A stretch of DNA of 64,000 nucleotides from Tessaracoccus sp. OS52 (GTDB lineage: Bacteria > Actinomycetota > Actinomycetes > Propionibacteriales > Propionibacteriaceae): NCBI RefSeq assembly GCF_020687685.1, contig NZ_JAJEWM010000001.1, forward strand, positions 1,736,001 to 1,800,000. The letters are read 5' to 3'. Positions 62,898 to 64,000 of this stretch are shown one piece after another (position 1 is the first letter of the stretch; every line of letters starts with the position of its first letter). The position numbers and the translations under genes are program-made. Below the pieces are notes generated by a model. That model ran no database searches. It was not told the origin of the DNA and saw only the letters and a list, made by a program, of their open reading frames with translations.

Positions 62898-63572
62898 GTG
62901 GGACTGTTTCGCCCGTACGAGCGCTCGACCGGCAAGGACACCGAACCCGGGGGGAAGGCCGCGGGCACCCGGATCTCAGCACTGACCCCGAAGCCGAAGG
63001 AACCGTCGCAGGAGGGACCCCGGGCGCCCGAGGCTGTGCAGTCACCAGCCTCGGCGTCCGAGAAGGTCGTCATCGCGCGGACACCGCAGCGCAAGGCCAC
63101 GCCCACCCGGACCCGGAGGCAGGCGGAGGCCGAGCGCATGGAGCGGCTGCACCCGAGCCTGACCCCCAAGGAACAGCGCAAGGCGGACCGGGCGGCCCGC
63201 GCCGACGCCCGGCTGCAGGCCTTCGACAAGCAGGAGAGCTCACCGGAGCGCCGGCTGCTCCGCGACTTCGTGGACTCCCGCTGGACCATCAACGAATTCA
63301 TGCTCCCGGCGATGATCCTCATCATGGCCGGCGTGATGTTCACCACCAACAACCTCGTGCTCAGTTCCACCATCGCCATGGGCCTGTGGCTGCTGATGGC
63401 CATGGCGGTGGTGAACACCTTCTTCATGTGGCGCAGCTTCAAGAAGGTCCTGGACGAACGCCTGCCCGGTACCGACAAGCGGGGCCTGCTCATGTACATG
63501 TTCAACCGGGCCCTGATGATGCGCCGCTTCCGCCGTCCCGCCCCCACCGTCGAGAGGGGCGGGTTCGAGTGA
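62898..63572 (+). CDS. DUF3043 membrane protein
   Basis: A 224-residue protein with a long, basic, Ala/Pro-rich N-terminus (about 1-95) resembling a flexible tail, the block LHPSLTPKEQRKADRAARAD (about 85-105) and two membrane helices (about 135-185), ending FKKVLDERLPGTDKRGLLMY. This matches actinobacterial DUF3043; function unknown. The start is GTG at 62898; TAGACT at 62862 is a candidate -10. The stop overlaps the next gene by 4 nt. Confidence 0.85.
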   Translation: MGLFRPYERSTGKDTEPGGKAAGTRISALTPKPKEPSQEGPRAPEAVQSPASASEKVVIARTPQRKATPTRTRRQAEAERMERLHPSLTPKEQRKADRAARADARLQAFDKQESSPERRLLRDFVDSRWTINEFMLPAMILIMAGVMFTTNNLVLSSTIAMGLWLLMAMAVVNTFFMWRSFKKVLDERLPGTDKRGLLMYMFNRALMMRRFRRPAPTVERGGFE

Positions 63573-63775
63573 GCTACCGCTGGCGGCCCGCGGCGGGCAG
63601 CTTCGACGTCGCCGAACTGGAGGCCGGCGGTCTGCTCCCCAGCTTCGACGAGCAGCGCCAGGCGGAGGAATGGCTGGGCTTGTTCTACACCGACCTGCAG
63701 GGCCGGGGCGTGGCCGAGGTGGGCCTCTACGAGGAGGACAGGCTCGTCTACGGGCCGATGTCGCTGGAGGCCTGA
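63569..63775 (+). CDS. Small conserved acidic protein
   Basis: A 68-residue protein starting VSYRWRPAAGSFDVAELEAG and ending LVYGPMSLEA. FDEQRQAEEWLGLFYTDL is a helical, amphipathic core. It sits after DUF3043 in many actinobacteria and is coupled to it by a GTGA overlap. No function is known. The last 28 nt overlap the opposite-strand gene that follows. Confidence 0.75.
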   Translation: MSYRWRPAAGSFDVAELEAGGLLPSFDEQRQAEEWLGLFYTDLQGRGVAEVGLYEEDRLVYGPMSLEA

Positions 63776-63993
63776 TCCCGCTGGCCAAGTCCGGGCCGCA
63801 ACCCGGTGAAGGCCCCGAACGCGGCCGCCAGCACTCCCAGGCCGATGACGGTGGGGCCCTGCCCACGGGCCGCCGCAATCCGCTGCTCATAGCTCTGGAT
63901 GCGTTCGGTCTCGGTGTCCGTGGCGCTGTAGTAGTGGCAGACGTCGCCGGGGCGCATCTGCTCTCCCCGACAGGTGGCCGACGGCGCCACCAT
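63748..63993 (-). CDS. Small membrane protein with CxGxxMxPGDVC motif (5' end may lie beyond window)
   Basis: An 81-residue piece with CRGEQMRPGDVC, a two-Cys motif common in secreted or membrane actinobacterial proteins, a Tyr-rich stretch, a charged helix (TERIQSYEQRIAAARG) and one membrane helix (GPTVIGLGVLAAAFGAFTG). The Cys pair probably forms an extracellular disulfide. The frame remains open to the window end, so the ATG at 63993 may not be the true start and an N-terminal helix could be missing. Confidence 0.6.
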   Translation of the reverse strand: MVAPSATCRGEQMRPGDVCHYYSATDTETERIQSYEQRIAAARGQGPTVIGLGVLAAAFGAFTGLRPGLGQRDQASSDIGP

Positions 63994-64000
63994 GGTGAGG

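Overview
The window is a GC-rich, gene-dense actinobacterial chromosome segment. Gene content and order match the conserved actinobacterial dcw - pknL - aroG - qcr/cta stretch. From memory, Mycobacterium tuberculosis has the same series: murE, pbpB, mraW, mraZ, metF-like, idsA2, pknL, aroG, plsC-like, NlpC/P60, DEDD-UvrC, trpD, ctaE, qcrCAB, ctaC. There are no mycolic-acid genes, and several details (MacS-type kinase, PASTA-bearing kinase, GuaB1) point to a Propionibacteriaceae-like organism. That family assignment is inference. I saw no tRNA, rRNA, insertion sequence, prophage or CRISPR array, and no gene-free stretch over 300 bases.

Layout. 1-5.4 kb (-): start of the division and cell-wall cluster (mraZ, rsmH, ftsL-like, ftsI, murE cut by the window edge) behind an array of MraZ boxes. 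5.5-10.4 kb (+): MoxR - DUF58 - transglutaminase cassette and a DUF3040 gene. 10.4-16.1 kb (-): a damage-inducible mutagenesis operon, DUF6504 - SAV_6107 HEPN - dnaE2 - dinB, with a perfect LexA box and a long leader holding a 19-bp perfect hairpin. 16.2-25 kb: acyP, a degenerate flavoprotein-like gene, helD, metF, a polyprenyl synthase, a CtpE-like P-type ATPase and a ThiE-like gene. 25.2-29.6 kb (+): PknL-like kinase with four PASTA domains, an EamA transporter and an unknown membrane-anchored protein. 29.7-33.1 kb (+): two tandem secreted sugar dehydrogenase-like paralogues whose catalytic halves are nearly identical. 33.1-40.3 kb (-): threonine aldolase, aroG, MacRS-type two-component system, acyltransferase, esterase, NlpC/P60 hydrolase and a small Cys protein. 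40.4-45.99 kb: DEDDh-UvrC fusion, cyclophilin, a sunset-domain protein, an A24 peptidase-like gene, trpD and an atypical receiver. 46-60.2 kb: the aerobic respiratory block (ctaG, ctaE-qcrCAB, ctaCDF), interrupted by guaB1 - two-component system - ABC exporter. 60.2-64 kb: an IscA-type protein, a glycerate-kinase-like gene with PspAA and PspA, DUF3043 and small proteins.

How the parts work together. Envelope synthesis, Ser/Thr kinase signalling, prenyl and phospholipid synthesis and wall hydrolysis sit beside the bc1-aa3 supercomplex genes. Most operons are tightly packed with 4-nt ATGA/GTGA overlaps. Several opposing genes overlap at their 3' ends, and about ten genes look leaderless, with a -10 element 6-7 nt before the start codon. 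The least ordinary items are the SOS mutasome operon with its leader hairpin, the homogenised dehydrogenase pair with its two-repeat Cys domain, and several degenerate enzyme-like genes kept inside conserved operons.
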